64,000 nucleotides of DNA from Halovibrio salipaludis (GTDB lineage Bacteria; Pseudomonadota; Gammaproteobacteria; Pseudomonadales; Oleiphilaceae). Where the stretch lies: positions 310,001 through 374,000 of the forward strand of contig NZ_NSKD01000002.1 of the NCBI RefSeq assembly GCF_002286965.1, written 5' to 3'. Of the stretch, positions 1 through 8,403 are shown piece by piece. The position numbers and the translations under genes are program-made. Position 1 is the stretch's first letter. The number at the start of each line of letters is the position of its first letter. The notes beneath the pieces were generated by a model. It had not been told where the DNA came from, did not search any database, and saw only the letters and a program-made list of their open reading frames with translations.

Positions 1-1134
1 CTCGCGGAAGAATGCCGTCAGTTCCGCGTCCCCATCGATCTGCGTATGTTTGGGCGGCACCAGCCCCACGGTTGCCTGGAAAGAGAAATGGCCCTCATCG
101 TCGCGCAGCCACAGGGCTCCGGTGCGGCTCTCGACAAGGCCGGCGAGGGTGCGGATGGCGCGTTCCGGCAGGGGGGGATCCTCATTGAGGTTGCTGAAGG
201 TCTCGGTCATCTTCAGCCATTCGTCGCGGTAATCGTACTTGTAGTCAAAGAAGTTCTGGCTGACGAACATCATGACCCGTGCCCGGAACCAGCTGGAAGC
301 CATCAGCAGCACAAACAGGAGCACGAAGGCGGCGATGAACACCACCTGCAGGCCTTCCCCCCATTCCCCCCCGGCAAGCCGGACATAGTAGCCCCCGATC
401 GCGACGACCAGCAGATAGATGCCGGCAAAAACCAGGGTGCCGGCGTGATAGACAAAGGTGCGTGAGAGCTGAAGCTGGACCGGCTGGCGCCGGGCGTTGA
501 TCAGGTTGACGGCGAACAGGGGCGTCAGCAGGGCGTTGACCGCGCCACGGGCGTCCCAGAGTCCGTTGGCCATACGGTTGAAGAGCAGTGCGTCCGCATA
601 GAGAAGGAATTCATAGAGGAAAATGCCGGTGATGCCGAAGCACAGATAGCGGATACTGGAACGCCCATAGGCCGAGGCATTACGCCAGATCTGTTCCAGC
701 ACGCTGATTCCCAGCAGCGCAATGGCAAGCTGGGCGAACAGCATCGCCCGGGCTGACAGCAGGCTCACATCCAGTGCCCATCCGGTCAGGGCGGAAACCA
801 TCAGAACGGCCAGAATCGTGAGCAGGGCGCCGCTGGCGAACAGCAGCAGCCGGCGGGAGAACAGGCTGTGATCCCGGGCATCGCGGATCAGCGCAAAGAG
901 TACCAGGATCCAGGCGCTGTTACGGGCGAGTTCGGTAACATAGCGCAGGGCGAATTCGGGCCAGCCCCAGAGGGTCTGCGCCACGATAGCCAAGGCCCAG
1001 AGCGCGGTCAGGCCGGCGGCCAGAAACAGGGCCCTGTCGGTGCCCCGACGCAGGTAGCGACAGGCGGTAAAGCCTGCCAGGACACTGTAGACCACCGCCG
1101 CCGCAAGGTGGCTGACAACACCGAACTCCAGCAA
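1..1134 (-). CDS. prsK: PrsK-type (PEP-CTERM/EPS system) sensor histidine kinase, N-terminal part, cut by window edge
   Basis: The visible 378 residues begin with about eight hydrophobic segments (roughly residues 5-300), followed by a soluble region starting at FFDYKYDYRDEW and the beginning of a GAF-like domain (SRTGALWLRDDEGHF). This layout and the FFDYKYDYRDEW junction are typical of PrsK, the membrane histidine kinase that accompanies exosortase/PEP-CTERM exopolysaccharide loci. The kinase domains and any prsR partner lie left of the window. The only good start is TTG at 1134, preceded by GGGAG; the frame has no ATG near the beginning. The gene runs in the same direction as the epimerase behind it. 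The family call rests on the recognised layout; the missing catalytic half cannot be checked. Confidence 0.8.
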   Translation of the reverse strand, partial: MLEFGVVSHLAAAVVYSVLAGFTACRYLRRGTDRALFLAAGLTALWALAIVAQTLWGWPEFALRYVTELARNSAWILVLFALIRDARDHSLFSRRLLLFASGALLTILAVLMVSALTGWALDVSLLSARAMLFAQLAIALLGISVLEQIWRNASAYGRSSIRYLCFGITGIFLYEFLLYADALLFNRMANGLWDARGAVNALLTPLFAVNLINARRQPVQLQLSRTFVYHAGTLVFAGIYLLVVAIGGYYVRLAGGEWGEGLQVVFIAAFVLLFVLLMASSWFRARVMMFVSQNFFDYKYDYRDEWLKMTETFSNLNEDPPLPERAIRTLAGLVESRTGALWLRDDEGHFSFQATVGLVPPKHTQIDGDAELTAFFRE

Positions 1135-1170
1135 CTGTTACTCCCTTTGCTCATTCGGAGTCGCGGGCGT

Positions 1171-2124
1171 TCAGGACTGGTACCGAAGCTCGCGATAGTA
1201 ACGGAAAATCGTCTCCAGGCGGCGTTCCGGCTCGAACTGGAAACGCTGGGCGAACTGGCGCCCATCAATAATGACAGGATACTTGAAAAAATCCATCAGA
1301 TAGGGCGGAAAACGTCTCATATTGAGCGCACGCAACAGGGTCCGGGGCAGCGCCGGAGGGATGGAGGGAACGGGAATGGGGCGGCAACCGCAGGCTTCCA
1401 GGGCATCGCGGTAGTCCACCCAGTCCTGGGGCGCCACATTGAAGATGCCTGTGTGCGGCTGGCGGTAGGCCGTTTCGATCGCCCGCGCCATGTCCTCGCT
1501 GTGGATGAACTGCATCATGGGTGAGAAACCGGCCATGACTGGCGCATTGCGCGAGGCCAGGAGGTTGCTGATGGTGTTGCGCACCCCGGGCCCCACAATG
1601 TTGCAGGGCCGGAGGATGGTGATGTTGAGCTCCGGGTTCCGCCAGAGATAGATGGTGGCCAGGTTCTCCAGCTCCACGGAATCCACCAGATCCATGCTCA
1701 GCCCGGCGCTCTTGAGCGGGTAGGATTCGTCGATCAGTGCGGGATTGAACGCATTGGCGCCGTAGACATGATAGGTGGACAGGACGATGACCCGGCGTAC
1801 GCCATAGCGGTCACTGAGCGACAGCAGCCGGTCGGTGCCCAGCACATTGGCGTTGTAACGGCTCATCCGGGTCCCCTGGCTGGACATGATACGGCCTAGG
1901 TGGACAACGCCGTCAAAGCGGTAGCGCCGGAAGAGGTCCTCGAAACCACGTTTCTGGAAGTCCACCCGGTAACTGTCGACGTCAGGGCCGAGCCAGACCT
2001 CCTCGCGGAAGTCGACGGCAACGACCCGGTAATCCGCCCGCAGGCGCTGTATCACCTGCTGGGCCAGGGCTCCGCCGGCACCGGTAACCAGCAGGGTGGG
2101 CCTGTTCTCCACAGAATCGCTCAA
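1171..2124 (-). CDS. NAD-dependent epimerase/dehydratase family protein (extended SDR)
   Basis: A 317-residue extended short-chain dehydrogenase. The N-terminus carries the Rossmann dinucleotide-binding motif TGAGGALAQ (about residues 14-22), and the catalytic region has the YHVYG segment near residue 110. Such proteins act on nucleotide sugars or other hydroxyl substrates; the substrate is not predictable here. The start is TTG at 2124, eight bases behind GGGAG, and it overlaps the stop of the upstream acyltransferase in a TTGA tetranucleotide, so the two are probably translationally coupled. Together with the acyltransferase it may modify a lipid or glycolipid, but that is inference from position only. 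Confidence 0.8.
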   Translation of the reverse strand: MSDSVENRPTLLVTGAGGALAQQVIQRLRADYRVVAVDFREEVWLGPDVDSYRVDFQKRGFEDLFRRYRFDGVVHLGRIMSSQGTRMSRYNANVLGTDRLLSLSDRYGVRRVIVLSTYHVYGANAFNPALIDESYPLKSAGLSMDLVDSVELENLATIYLWRNPELNITILRPCNIVGPGVRNTISNLLASRNAPVMAGFSPMMQFIHSEDMARAIETAYRQPHTGIFNVAPQDWVDYRDALEACGCRPIPVPSIPPALPRTLLRALNMRRFPPYLMDFFKYPVIIDGRQFAQRFQFEPERRLETIFRYYRELRYQS

Positions 2125-2939
2125 AACACCCGCTCCCGTTCGCTCAGGCCCTGGTCGATCAGATCACTGATGGCGTTGCGGACCCTGTCCACATGCCGCG
2201 CCATGGTTTCTTCGGTCATTTCCGGGTCCGGCTGGAAGTGCATGGGCTCGCCGAAGCGCAGCAGCACTCGGCTCGGCAGAACCACGGGCGCGGCGACGGG
2301 CACATAGGGGACGCCGAGCCAGCGTGCCAGCGGACGGACGTTGCCGAACGCCGGCATGGTTTCCTCACAGCCAACAACCCCGACCGGAACAACGGTGGCG
2401 TTGTGTTCCATGGCCAGACGCATGAAGCCGCTGCCAAAGCGCTTGAGCTGGTAGCGCTCGCGATAGGGCTTACCGGAGCCCCGGATGCCCTCCGGGAAGA
2501 TGATCACCGCTTCGCCGTTTTCCAGCATGCGGGCGCAGTTGGCCGGGTCACCCAGAACGGCCCCTACCTGGTTCAGCAGGTTGCCAAGCCAGGGCACGGT
2601 GGGGAAGAAGCGTTCGATCATGGCGCGGGGCAGGCGGGGGTTCTGCGCCCGGTTGGCGAGGGTGTACCCGATCATGAGGCCATCCAGGGGCAGCTGGCCG
2701 CTGTGGTTGGCCACCAGCAGTACCGGCCCTTCGTCCGGCACGCGCTCTTCGCCCCGGCTGTCCACCCGGAACCAGTAGTCGTGGATGGGCCGGACCAGTG
2801 TCATACCGATCTTGGCGGCGTCCTCCTGAAAGCCCCAGGGATCGTGGCCAAGGCTGCCGGTGACCTTGCGCATGCGATCCACCTGACGGTCGATCGCCTC
2901 GGGCACAATCCGTTTCTTCAGATATTGTCTCAGTTTCAT
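2121..2939 (-). CDS. Lysophospholipid acyltransferase family protein (PlsC-like)
   Basis: A 272-residue member of the glycerolipid acyltransferase superfamily, which transfers an acyl group from acyl-CoA or acyl-ACP to a lysophospholipid or related hydroxyl acceptor at the inner membrane. The acceptor/catalytic block NHSGQLPLDG and the FPEGIRGSG substrate-binding block are both present, with the order and spacing of the family. The start was placed at ATG 2939 (MKLRQYLKK) because longer versions would run into the divergent phasin promoter. It is transcribed ahead of, and overlaps, the epimerase gene. Exact acceptor lipid unknown. Confidence 0.85.
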   Translation of the reverse strand: MKLRQYLKKRIVPEAIDRQVDRMRKVTGSLGHDPWGFQEDAAKIGMTLVRPIHDYWFRVDSRGEERVPDEGPVLLVANHSGQLPLDGLMIGYTLANRAQNPRLPRAMIERFFPTVPWLGNLLNQVGAVLGDPANCARMLENGEAVIIFPEGIRGSGKPYRERYQLKRFGSGFMRLAMEHNATVVPVGVVGCEETMPAFGNVRPLARWLGVPYVPVAAPVVLPSRVLLRFGEPMHFQPDPEMTEETMARHVDRVRNAISDLIDQGLSERERVF

Positions 2940-2964
2940 GCCGGGCCCCGGGTTCAGGTATAAT
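2934..2964 (+). promoter_or_regulatory. Candidate sigma-70 promoter for the phasin gene
   Basis: A perfect -10 hexamer TATAAT lies at 2959-2964, about 40 bases before the phasin ATG. The upstream hexamer (TTTCAT at 2934-2939) is a poor -35 with a 19-base spacer, so strength would depend on the -10 or on an activator. It sits in the short divergent gap between the acyltransferase and phasin genes. Confidence 0.4.
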
Positions 2965-3002
2965 GGGATTCTCACAGAAAGCATGCGCCGGAGTCCAAGC
3001 CC

Positions 3003-3434
3003 ATGGCGGAAAATAAAGACGAAGACCCCAGCACTGAAACCAGCCATGAACAGCAGCAGATGGCCGAGCGGATCAAGGATTCCGCCCGCCAGATCTGGCT
3101 CGCGGGGCTGGGAGCCTATACCAAGGCGGAGGAGGATGCAGGCCGGTTCTTCGAGCGTCTGGTCAGGGAGGGCGAGGACATCGAGGAACGCACCCGGGGG
3201 GTCGTCAACCGGCAGGTGAAGGCCGTCGAGGACAGTGTGGACGGAGTACGTGAGCGTGCGTCCGGTACCTGGAACCGGCTGGAATCCGTGTTTGACGAGC
3301 GGGTTTCAAAGGCACTGGATCGCCTTGGTATTCCCATGCCGGGGCGGGTCCGGGACCTGGAACAGCAGGTCCAGAATCTGCAGGAGGAGGTCGAAAAGCT
3401 GCGCAGTGAGCTGGAAAAGCAGCGCCGTGACTGA
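3003..3434 (+). CDS. Phasin family protein (PhaF/PhaI type, PHA granule-associated)
   Basis: A 143-residue acidic, largely helical protein. The segment around residues 25-75 (ARQIWLAGLGAYTKAEEDA, then FFERLVREGEDIEERTR) is the signature of the Pseudomonas-type phasin domain that coats polyhydroxyalkanoate granules. The last 30 residues (RDLEQQVQNLQEEVEKLRSE) form a clear leucine-type coiled coil for oligomerisation. It lacks the long Lys/Ala-rich DNA-binding tail of PhaF, so it is closer to PhaI. It is convergent with the PhaD-like regulator gene 6 bases away, which fits the phasin/PhaD pairing known in pseudomonads. No PHA synthase is in the window. Confidence 0.88.
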   Translation: MAENKDEDPSTETSHEQQQMAERIKDSARQIWLAGLGAYTKAEEDAGRFFERLVREGEDIEERTRGVVNRQVKAVEDSVDGVRERASGTWNRLESVFDERVSKALDRLGIPMPGRVRDLEQQVQNLQEEVEKLRSELEKQRRD

Positions 3435-3440
3435 GCCCGC

Positions 3441-4064
3441 CTAGAGATAGTCCTCGCTCATCGCCTCCAGTGCCTCGCGCTCCTCGGCGCGCAGGTAGGG
3501 GGCGACCAGAACCATGACCTGGTAGACCCCCCGCCCCAGATCCACCGAGTCCTTCTGGTTCAGATGGGAGAGCATCTCGAAGCTCAACCAGTAGGTCAGT
3601 GTGAGCACAATCTGGTGGCACAGCGCCTCCACTTCCCGGTCGCTTGCCGAGAGGATGCCCTGCTCCCGGAAACTGGCGCAGATACGGCGTGTCGCCTGGT
3701 ATTTCTGTTTCACAACGCGCTGGAAGCGCGGTTGCAGAACCGGGTAGCGGGAGAGGACATTGACCAGGTCCTGATAGAGGAACCGGTAGCGGGCGATGGT
3801 TTCGAACAGCAGGTGCAGGAACAGCCACTGGTCGTCCACCGAGATCTCGACCTCCGGTACCGCAAGCAGCTCCTCGATCTCATGCTCGTAGCGGTCGTAG
3901 AGCTCGGTGACGATCTCACTCTTGCTCCTGAAGTGGTAATACAGGTTGCCCGGGCTGATGTCGATCTCGTCAGCGATCTGCAGCGTGGTCACGTTGGACT
4001 CCCCGTCCGCGTTGAACAGCTCAAGGCTGGCGTCGAGGATCCGATCACGGGTCTTGCGCTTCAT
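3441..4064 (-). CDS. phaD: TetR family regulator, PhaD-like
   Basis: A 207-residue TetR-type repressor/activator. The N-terminal helix-turn-helix spans about residues 5-50 (TRDRILDASLELFN, then IADEIDISPGNLYYHF), which closely resembles the N-terminus of PhaD, the regulator of phasin and PHA genes in Pseudomonas. The remaining alpha-helical domain would bind a ligand, for PhaD thought to be an acyl-type intermediate. The adjacent convergent phasin gene supports the assignment. Other TetR subfamilies have similar HTH regions, so the symbol is tentative; the TetR call itself is secure. Confidence 0.75.
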   Translation of the reverse strand: MKRKTRDRILDASLELFNADGESNVTTLQIADEIDISPGNLYYHFRSKSEIVTELYDRYEHEIEELLAVPEVEISVDDQWLFLHLLFETIARYRFLYQDLVNVLSRYPVLQPRFQRVVKQKYQATRRICASFREQGILSASDREVEALCHQIVLTLTYWLSFEMLSHLNQKDSVDLGRGVYQVMVLVAPYLRAEEREALEAMSEDYL

Positions 4065-4090
4065 GCGGCCGCACCATCCCAGTACTGGGT

Positions 4091-4903
4091 TTACCGGCGA
4101 AAGTCAGCCCATACCGGACAGTGGTCGGAGGGCTTTGTCATACTCCGGATACTGTAGGAAATACCGCCGTCTGTCACGCGCTGGGCCAGGGCATCCGTCG
4201 CCAGGATGAGGTCAATCCGCAGGCCGCGCTTGGGGTCGCGTTCAAACCCACGGCTGCGGTAATCGAACCAGCTGAAGTCATCATCGGTTTCCGGATAGAG
4301 GTCGCGGTAGACGTCGTTCAGCCCCCAGCTCTTGACCTGCTGCAGCCATTCGCGCTCCTCCGGCAGGAACGAGCATTTACCCTCACGCAGCCAGCGCTTG
4401 CGGTTATCCTCACCGATGCCCACATCCAGATCAGTGGAGGAGATGTTGAGATCCCCCATCACCATCAGCGGATGGTCGGGGGAGTACTGTTCCCGGAGCA
4501 GGCGATGGAGATCCTGGTAGAAACGCTCCTTGGCGGGGAACTTGGTGGGGTGATCGCGGCTTTCCCCCTGGGGGAAATAGCCGTTGATGACGGTCACTGT
4601 CTCATCCCCCACCGGAATGTCCGCCGTGATCAGCCGGCGCTGGGCATCCTCTTCATCCCAGGGGTAGCCACGCTGGACACGTACCGGCTCGTTCCGGCTC
4701 ATCAGCGCCACACCGTAGTGGCCTTTCTGGCCGAACCAGTTCACGTGATACCCCAGCTGTTCCACCTCCGCGGCGGGAAACTGGTCATCCGCAACCTTGG
4801 TTTCCTGGAGCCCGATCACATCGGGCTGGTAATCGTTCACGAGCTGCTCGAGCTGGTGCATCCGTGCGCGGATGCCATTCACGTTAAAGGTGACGAAGCG
4901 CAT
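4091..4903 (-). CDS. xthA: Exodeoxyribonuclease III (AP endonuclease)
   Basis: A 270-residue endonuclease/exonuclease/phosphatase-fold protein. It contains the metal and catalytic blocks of the XthA family in order: NVNGIRAR near the start, QETK, a [10 protein letters not shown] segment, GDLNIS, and the terminal [10 protein letters not shown] with the catalytic histidine. XthA incises DNA 5' to abasic sites and removes 3' blocking groups in base-excision repair. The start is ATG 4903 ([10 protein letters not shown]), the usual family N-terminus; upstream in-frame starts would add residues not found in the family. It lies upstream of and in the same direction as the PhaD-like gene. Confidence 0.93.
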   Translation of the reverse strand: MRFVTFNVNGIRARMHQLEQLVNDYQPDVIGLQETKVADDQFPAAEVEQLGYHVNWFGQKGHYGVALMSRNEPVRVQRGYPWDEEDAQRRLITADIPVGDETVTVINGYFPQGESRDHPTKFPAKERFYQDLHRLLREQYSPDHPLMVMGDLNISSTDLDVGIGEDNRKRWLREGKCSFLPEEREWLQQVKSWGLNDVYRDLYPETDDDFSWFDYRSRGFERDPKRGLRIDLILATDALAQRVTDGGISYSIRSMTKPSDHCPVWADFRR

Positions 4904-4987
4904 GAGGTCCGGGTCTTTCTGCATGTGGGCGAAGTCGGTGTTCAACGGCGTCATACCCTACCACAGCTCGACCACGGGTGCAGGGGC

Positions 4988-5731
4988 TCAGCGGCAGCCG
5001 GGCGCGTTTTCATGGTCATAGCGGATGTGCGCCCTGTGGTTGTCCTCGGGATTACGGAGGATGTTGGTGAGCCCATGGAAATCAGTGAGCTGGCGCTCAT
5101 CGTTAAACGCCAGGTGAAGGGGATCCACGAACCAGCTGGAGACCCAGCCCGCCACACTGATGCGGAACACATGCTCACCGTCCAGTGCTTCCATTTCCGC
5201 CGGTTCGGCTTTGAACGCGTAGAATTTACCCCGGGTGGGCACCAGGAATTCGATGCGGACAGTCCCGCCATCCTCCACCAGGGTTTCCCAGTTCTGACGC
5301 ACCATGACCTCGAAGCCCGCGTCGATCACGCCGTTGTCCGGTGCCTTGATCCGGTAGCTGGACTCGTCCCCGTCGCTCGCACGGTAACGGATCCGAACGC
5401 GCCCGCCCGCCGGGTTGTCGACCTGCATGCGCTCACCGAAGCGCTGGTCCTCCAGCGTGAAGCTCGGGCGTGAGGGGGTATCCCCATAATCCAGGGTTTT
5501 CTCGGCGATGATGTCACCCTGAGGGTTGCGGTAGGTCACTTCGTGTTCACGGGGCGCCCAGAACCCATTACGGCATTCGCCGGTCTGGCGGTGATGCTCG
5601 GTGTAGACGGTCTTGCCGGAGTCCAGGGACTCGGCACTACCGCTGAAGCGGATTTCCTGCTCCGCCGATGCGGTGATCGTGATTCCGGCCAGGAGCACCC
5701 CGACCAGCAAGCGGTTACCAGCGTTGTTCAT
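4988..5731 (-). CDS. Secreted protein of unknown function, last gene of the lipid operon
   Basis: A 247-residue protein with a clear Sec signal peptide (residues 1-23, LLVGVLLAGITITASA then cleavage before EQEIRF). The mature part is mostly predicted beta strand with many charged residues and contains cysteines near residue 52 and at the C-terminus (GCR). I do not recognise a characterised family. The start is ATG 5731, nine bases after GAGGAGG, and overlaps the end of the DUF2878 gene by 17 bases, so it belongs to the same transcript as cfa. Its periplasmic location suggests an accessory role in envelope lipid modification, but nothing in the sequence proves this. Confidence 0.7.
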   Translation of the reverse strand: MNNAGNRLLVGVLLAGITITASAEQEIRFSGSAESLDSGKTVYTEHHRQTGECRNGFWAPREHEVTYRNPQGDIIAEKTLDYGDTPSRPSFTLEDQRFGERMQVDNPAGGRVRIRYRASDGDESSYRIKAPDNGVIDAGFEVMVRQNWETLVEDGGTVRIEFLVPTRGKFYAFKAEPAEMEALDGEHVFRISVAGWVSSWFVDPLHLAFNDERQLTDFHGLTNILRNPEDNHRAHIRYDHENAPGCR

Positions 5732-6251
5732 GGAGCGGCGCCTCCTCAATGGATTCCAGCCACTGGCTGATGCGCACCAGCACAGGGTATATCAGCCCCC
5801 AGCCAACACCGATGGCCACGATGCCCCAGAGGCCGTAACCGATCTCGATGGTGCCGACACGTTCAGCCGCGGCGTAGGCGAGCGCACCCGCAAAAGGCGG
5901 CATGCCAAAAAGCACCAACCGGTTGTGGCGCATCCAGTACAGACAGTGATTCACAGCGGTGGCAAAAACCGCCCACAGCATGACCAGCCAGGCCGGGATC
6001 ATGCCGCTGGCATAGGCGCCTTCGTGGCCGGGGAAGCTGAGCGTGCCCAGGTTCTGGTGCACCACATCCAGCACGCTCCCAAGCACGGTGGCCATGAGAA
6101 TGAAGCGGAATTCGCGCTGCGGGAAGGCACTGATGAACATCAGATGTCCAGCCACGATGGCCACCCCGGCAAGCGCGGCCAGCTGGCCGGGATAGAGCAC
6201 GGCCACGAACCATCCGAGCTGGAAGAGGATGAAGTTCGCGAGACTGCGCAT
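5715..6251 (-). CDS. DUF2878 family integral membrane protein
   Basis: A 178-residue, very hydrophobic protein with about five to six transmembrane segments spread over its length, beginning MRSLANFILFQLGWFVAVL. The pattern, including a GSVLDVVHQNLGTLSF-like region after the third helix, matches DUF2878, a family commonly encoded next to cyclopropane-synthase-like and DUF1365 genes. Its function is unknown. The start lies almost on the cfa stop and the gene overlaps the secreted protein gene downstream. Its constant company suggests a membrane step or transport function for the modified lipid; this is inference from context. Confidence 0.85.
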   Translation of the reverse strand: MRSLANFILFQLGWFVAVLYPGQLAALAGVAIVAGHLMFISAFPQREFRFILMATVLGSVLDVVHQNLGTLSFPGHEGAYASGMIPAWLVMLWAVFATAVNHCLYWMRHNRLVLFGMPPFAGALAYAAAERVGTIEIGYGLWGIVAIGVGWGLIYPVLVRISQWLESIEEAPLHEQRW

Positions 6252-6253
6252 GA

Positions 6254-7534
6254 TCAGGCTCCCTTATCGGTCAGGTCGCCAGCTGCCACGATGCAGGAGC
6301 GGCGGTTGTCGGGTTTGCCCATCAGAAGCTGGATATTACCGATGCGCCGCTCGGCGAAGCCGGCTTCGCAGTAGGCGAAGTAATACCGCCAGAGACGGAT
6401 GAAGGCGTCAGAGTACCCAAGGCTGCGGATCGCGTCACGGTTGGCCTCAAACCGTTCCCGCCAGCAGGCGAGGGTGCTGGCGTAGTGCAGCCCGATGTCC
6501 TCGGCGTGGCTGAAGATCAGGTCCGAGTGATCCCGCACTGCGGCCAGGATCGCGCCCAGCGACGGAATGAAACTGCCCGGGAAGATGTAGCGCTGGATGA
6601 AGTCCACATTCTTCAGGGCACGCTCGTAGCGTTGCTCGGGGAGCGTGATTGCCTGGATCAGGGCGAGGCCGTCCGGTTTGAGCAGCGAGCTGAGCTGCTC
6701 CATGTATTCGCCGAGAAACTGCGGCCCCACCGCCTCGATCATTTCGATGGAGACGAGCTTGTCGTAGGTGCCCTCAAGGTTGCGGTAATCCTCGTAGAGC
6801 AGCGTGATGCGGTCTTCCAGACCCTGGGCCGCGATCTGTTCCCGGGCCCATTCGTACTGCTGGGCGGAGATCGTTGTGGTGGTCACATGGCAGCCATAGT
6901 GCTGTGCCGCGTGCAGGGCGAAACCACCCCAGCCGGTGCCGATTTCCACCACCTGGTCTCCCGGGCGCAGGTCCAGCTTCTGGCAGATCCGGTCCAGCTT
7001 GTAGCGGGAGGCTTCCTCCAGAGTGCTTTCCGCAGAGGGGAAAATGGCGGCGGAGTACATCATGGTCGGGTCGAGGAAGTGCTCGAAGAGGTCATTGCCG
7101 AGGTCGTAGTGTGCCTCGATGTTCTTGCGCGCGCCGGTGCGTGTGTTGCGGTTGAGCCAGTGGAGGGAGCGCCGGGCCGGCCGGGTTACCCAGGAGACCC
7201 GGTCCTCGAACCCGTTCATCCGGTCGTTGTTACGGGCAAAGAAACGCAGGAGACCGGTCAGGTCGGGGGAATCCCAGTCTCCGGCCACATAGGCCTCGGC
7301 GGCGCCGATGCTGCCACCGGAGACCATGTCCCGCCAGGCGGAGGCGTCGTGTACGGTCAACTGCACCGGATGGTGTAGACCGTCGTCGCTGCCGAACCAG
7401 CTCTCACGGTCGCCTTCAACCACGCGCAGCTGACCCTGTTCGAGGTTGCGCAGCGTTGCCGTAACCAGGACGCGAGCCCAGTGATCGACGGGCGCCAGTG
7501 ATGAGCGCGGTGTTGTGATTTTCAGGTTTTCCAT
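6254..7534 (-). CDS. cfa: Cyclopropane-fatty-acyl-phospholipid synthase family methyltransferase
   Basis: A 426-residue SAM-dependent methyltransferase. The N-terminal lipid-binding region is followed by the Cfa block NIEAHYDLGNDLFEHFLD, then the SAM-binding motif VEIGTGWGGFALHAA and the YDKLVSIEMIEAVG segment, all typical of the family. Classical Cfa transfers a methylene from SAM to the double bond of membrane phospholipid acyl chains. Homologues found with flavin amine-oxidase-like and DUF1365 genes can instead methylate unsaturated chains on the way to furan fatty acids, so the product here is open. The gene overlaps DUF1365 by 13 bases and is followed directly by DUF2878. Confidence 0.9.
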   Translation of the reverse strand: MENLKITTPRSSLAPVDHWARVLVTATLRNLEQGQLRVVEGDRESWFGSDDGLHHPVQLTVHDASAWRDMVSGGSIGAAEAYVAGDWDSPDLTGLLRFFARNNDRMNGFEDRVSWVTRPARRSLHWLNRNTRTGARKNIEAHYDLGNDLFEHFLDPTMMYSAAIFPSAESTLEEASRYKLDRICQKLDLRPGDQVVEIGTGWGGFALHAAQHYGCHVTTTTISAQQYEWAREQIAAQGLEDRITLLYEDYRNLEGTYDKLVSIEMIEAVGPQFLGEYMEQLSSLLKPDGLALIQAITLPEQRYERALKNVDFIQRYIFPGSFIPSLGAILAAVRDHSDLIFSHAEDIGLHYASTLACWRERFEANRDAIRSLGYSDAFIRLWRYYFAYCEAGFAERRIGNIQLLMGKPDNRRSCIVAAGDLTDKGA

Positions 7535-8403
7535 GATGTTACCGTTCCAAACTGATCCGATGATGCATTGGCTGGCACACCCAGCGCCGGTTCAAGGTTG
7601 CTGGCGGAGGCGCCCTCCCATTGGGGGTGATCGTGGAAGACCGCCCCCTTACGCCAGAGCCGGAAGGCGTTGAGGTGGATGCCAAGGCTGGCTTTCAGGG
7701 TCTCCGCCGGGAAGCGCTGCAGCGCACGTCCCACCACTTCCGGGGTGAGGGGCTGGCGGTCGGTGGCCAGTGTGGCATCGAAGACCCGGCCCTCATGGCC
7801 ACGTACCGTCATGTGCACACGCAGCGCTTCGGGATGGAACCCGAACAGCCATTCGTAATCCTGTTCCATGGGGTTGAAGGGTGAGACATGGAACTGCTTG
7901 GCGAAACGGTAGCGACGGCTCCGCCACCCGTTCCCTGTCTCCGTGATCGCCCCTCCCGAGAGCACGTAGCTGTGGCGTTCATGCCAGGGGGTGTTGGTGA
8001 TCTGGGCCAGTATGGCCTCGGGCACCGGGTTGCTCTGAGCGTCCGCGTCCCGGGCGTAGCAGAAGTAGAAACTCACCGGATTGAAGATCCAGCCCCAGTA
8101 ACGCGGATGGGTGATGAGTTCGATCGGCCCCATGGGGCGGTTGCCGGTGGCAATCTCAACATGGCGGCGTAAGGCCCCGTCCAATGATCCGTTACCGGGC
8201 TGGAAATAGTCGCGGCGCCGGAACCACACCCGGTTCGGGCGCGTGGTTGAGATGCCGGGGTGCAGACCGTCCAGCCTGTCCCATTCGTCCAGGCGTACGG
8301 CGTACATCCCCATGGGATAGTCAAAGTCATGCCGAACCGGCCCCATGCGCCGGTGGCGGATATTGCCTTCCAGAAAGCCACTCTTGAGAGGCTCAGCACT
8401 CAT
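7522..8403 (-). CDS. DUF1365 domain-containing protein
   Basis: A 293-residue protein matching DUF1365, recognisable by the N-terminal GNIRHRRMGPVRHDFDYPMG, the central THPRYWGWIFNPVSFYFCY and the HVSPFNPMEQDYEW stretch. The biochemical role is unknown. The family is almost always encoded between a flavin amine-oxidase-like gene and a Cfa-like methyltransferase, as here. It overlaps the upstream oxidoreductase by ATGA (start ATG 8403) and the downstream cfa by 13 bases, indicating tight co-expression. No signal peptide or obvious membrane segment is seen. Confidence 0.88.
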   Translation of the reverse strand: MSAEPLKSGFLEGNIRHRRMGPVRHDFDYPMGMYAVRLDEWDRLDGLHPGISTTRPNRVWFRRRDYFQPGNGSLDGALRRHVEIATGNRPMGPIELITHPRYWGWIFNPVSFYFCYARDADAQSNPVPEAILAQITNTPWHERHSYVLSGGAITETGNGWRSRRYRFAKQFHVSPFNPMEQDYEWLFGFHPEALRVHMTVRGHEGRVFDATLATDRQPLTPEVVGRALQRFPAETLKASLGIHLNAFRLWRKGAVFHDHPQWEGASASNLEPALGVPANASSDQFGTVTSWKT

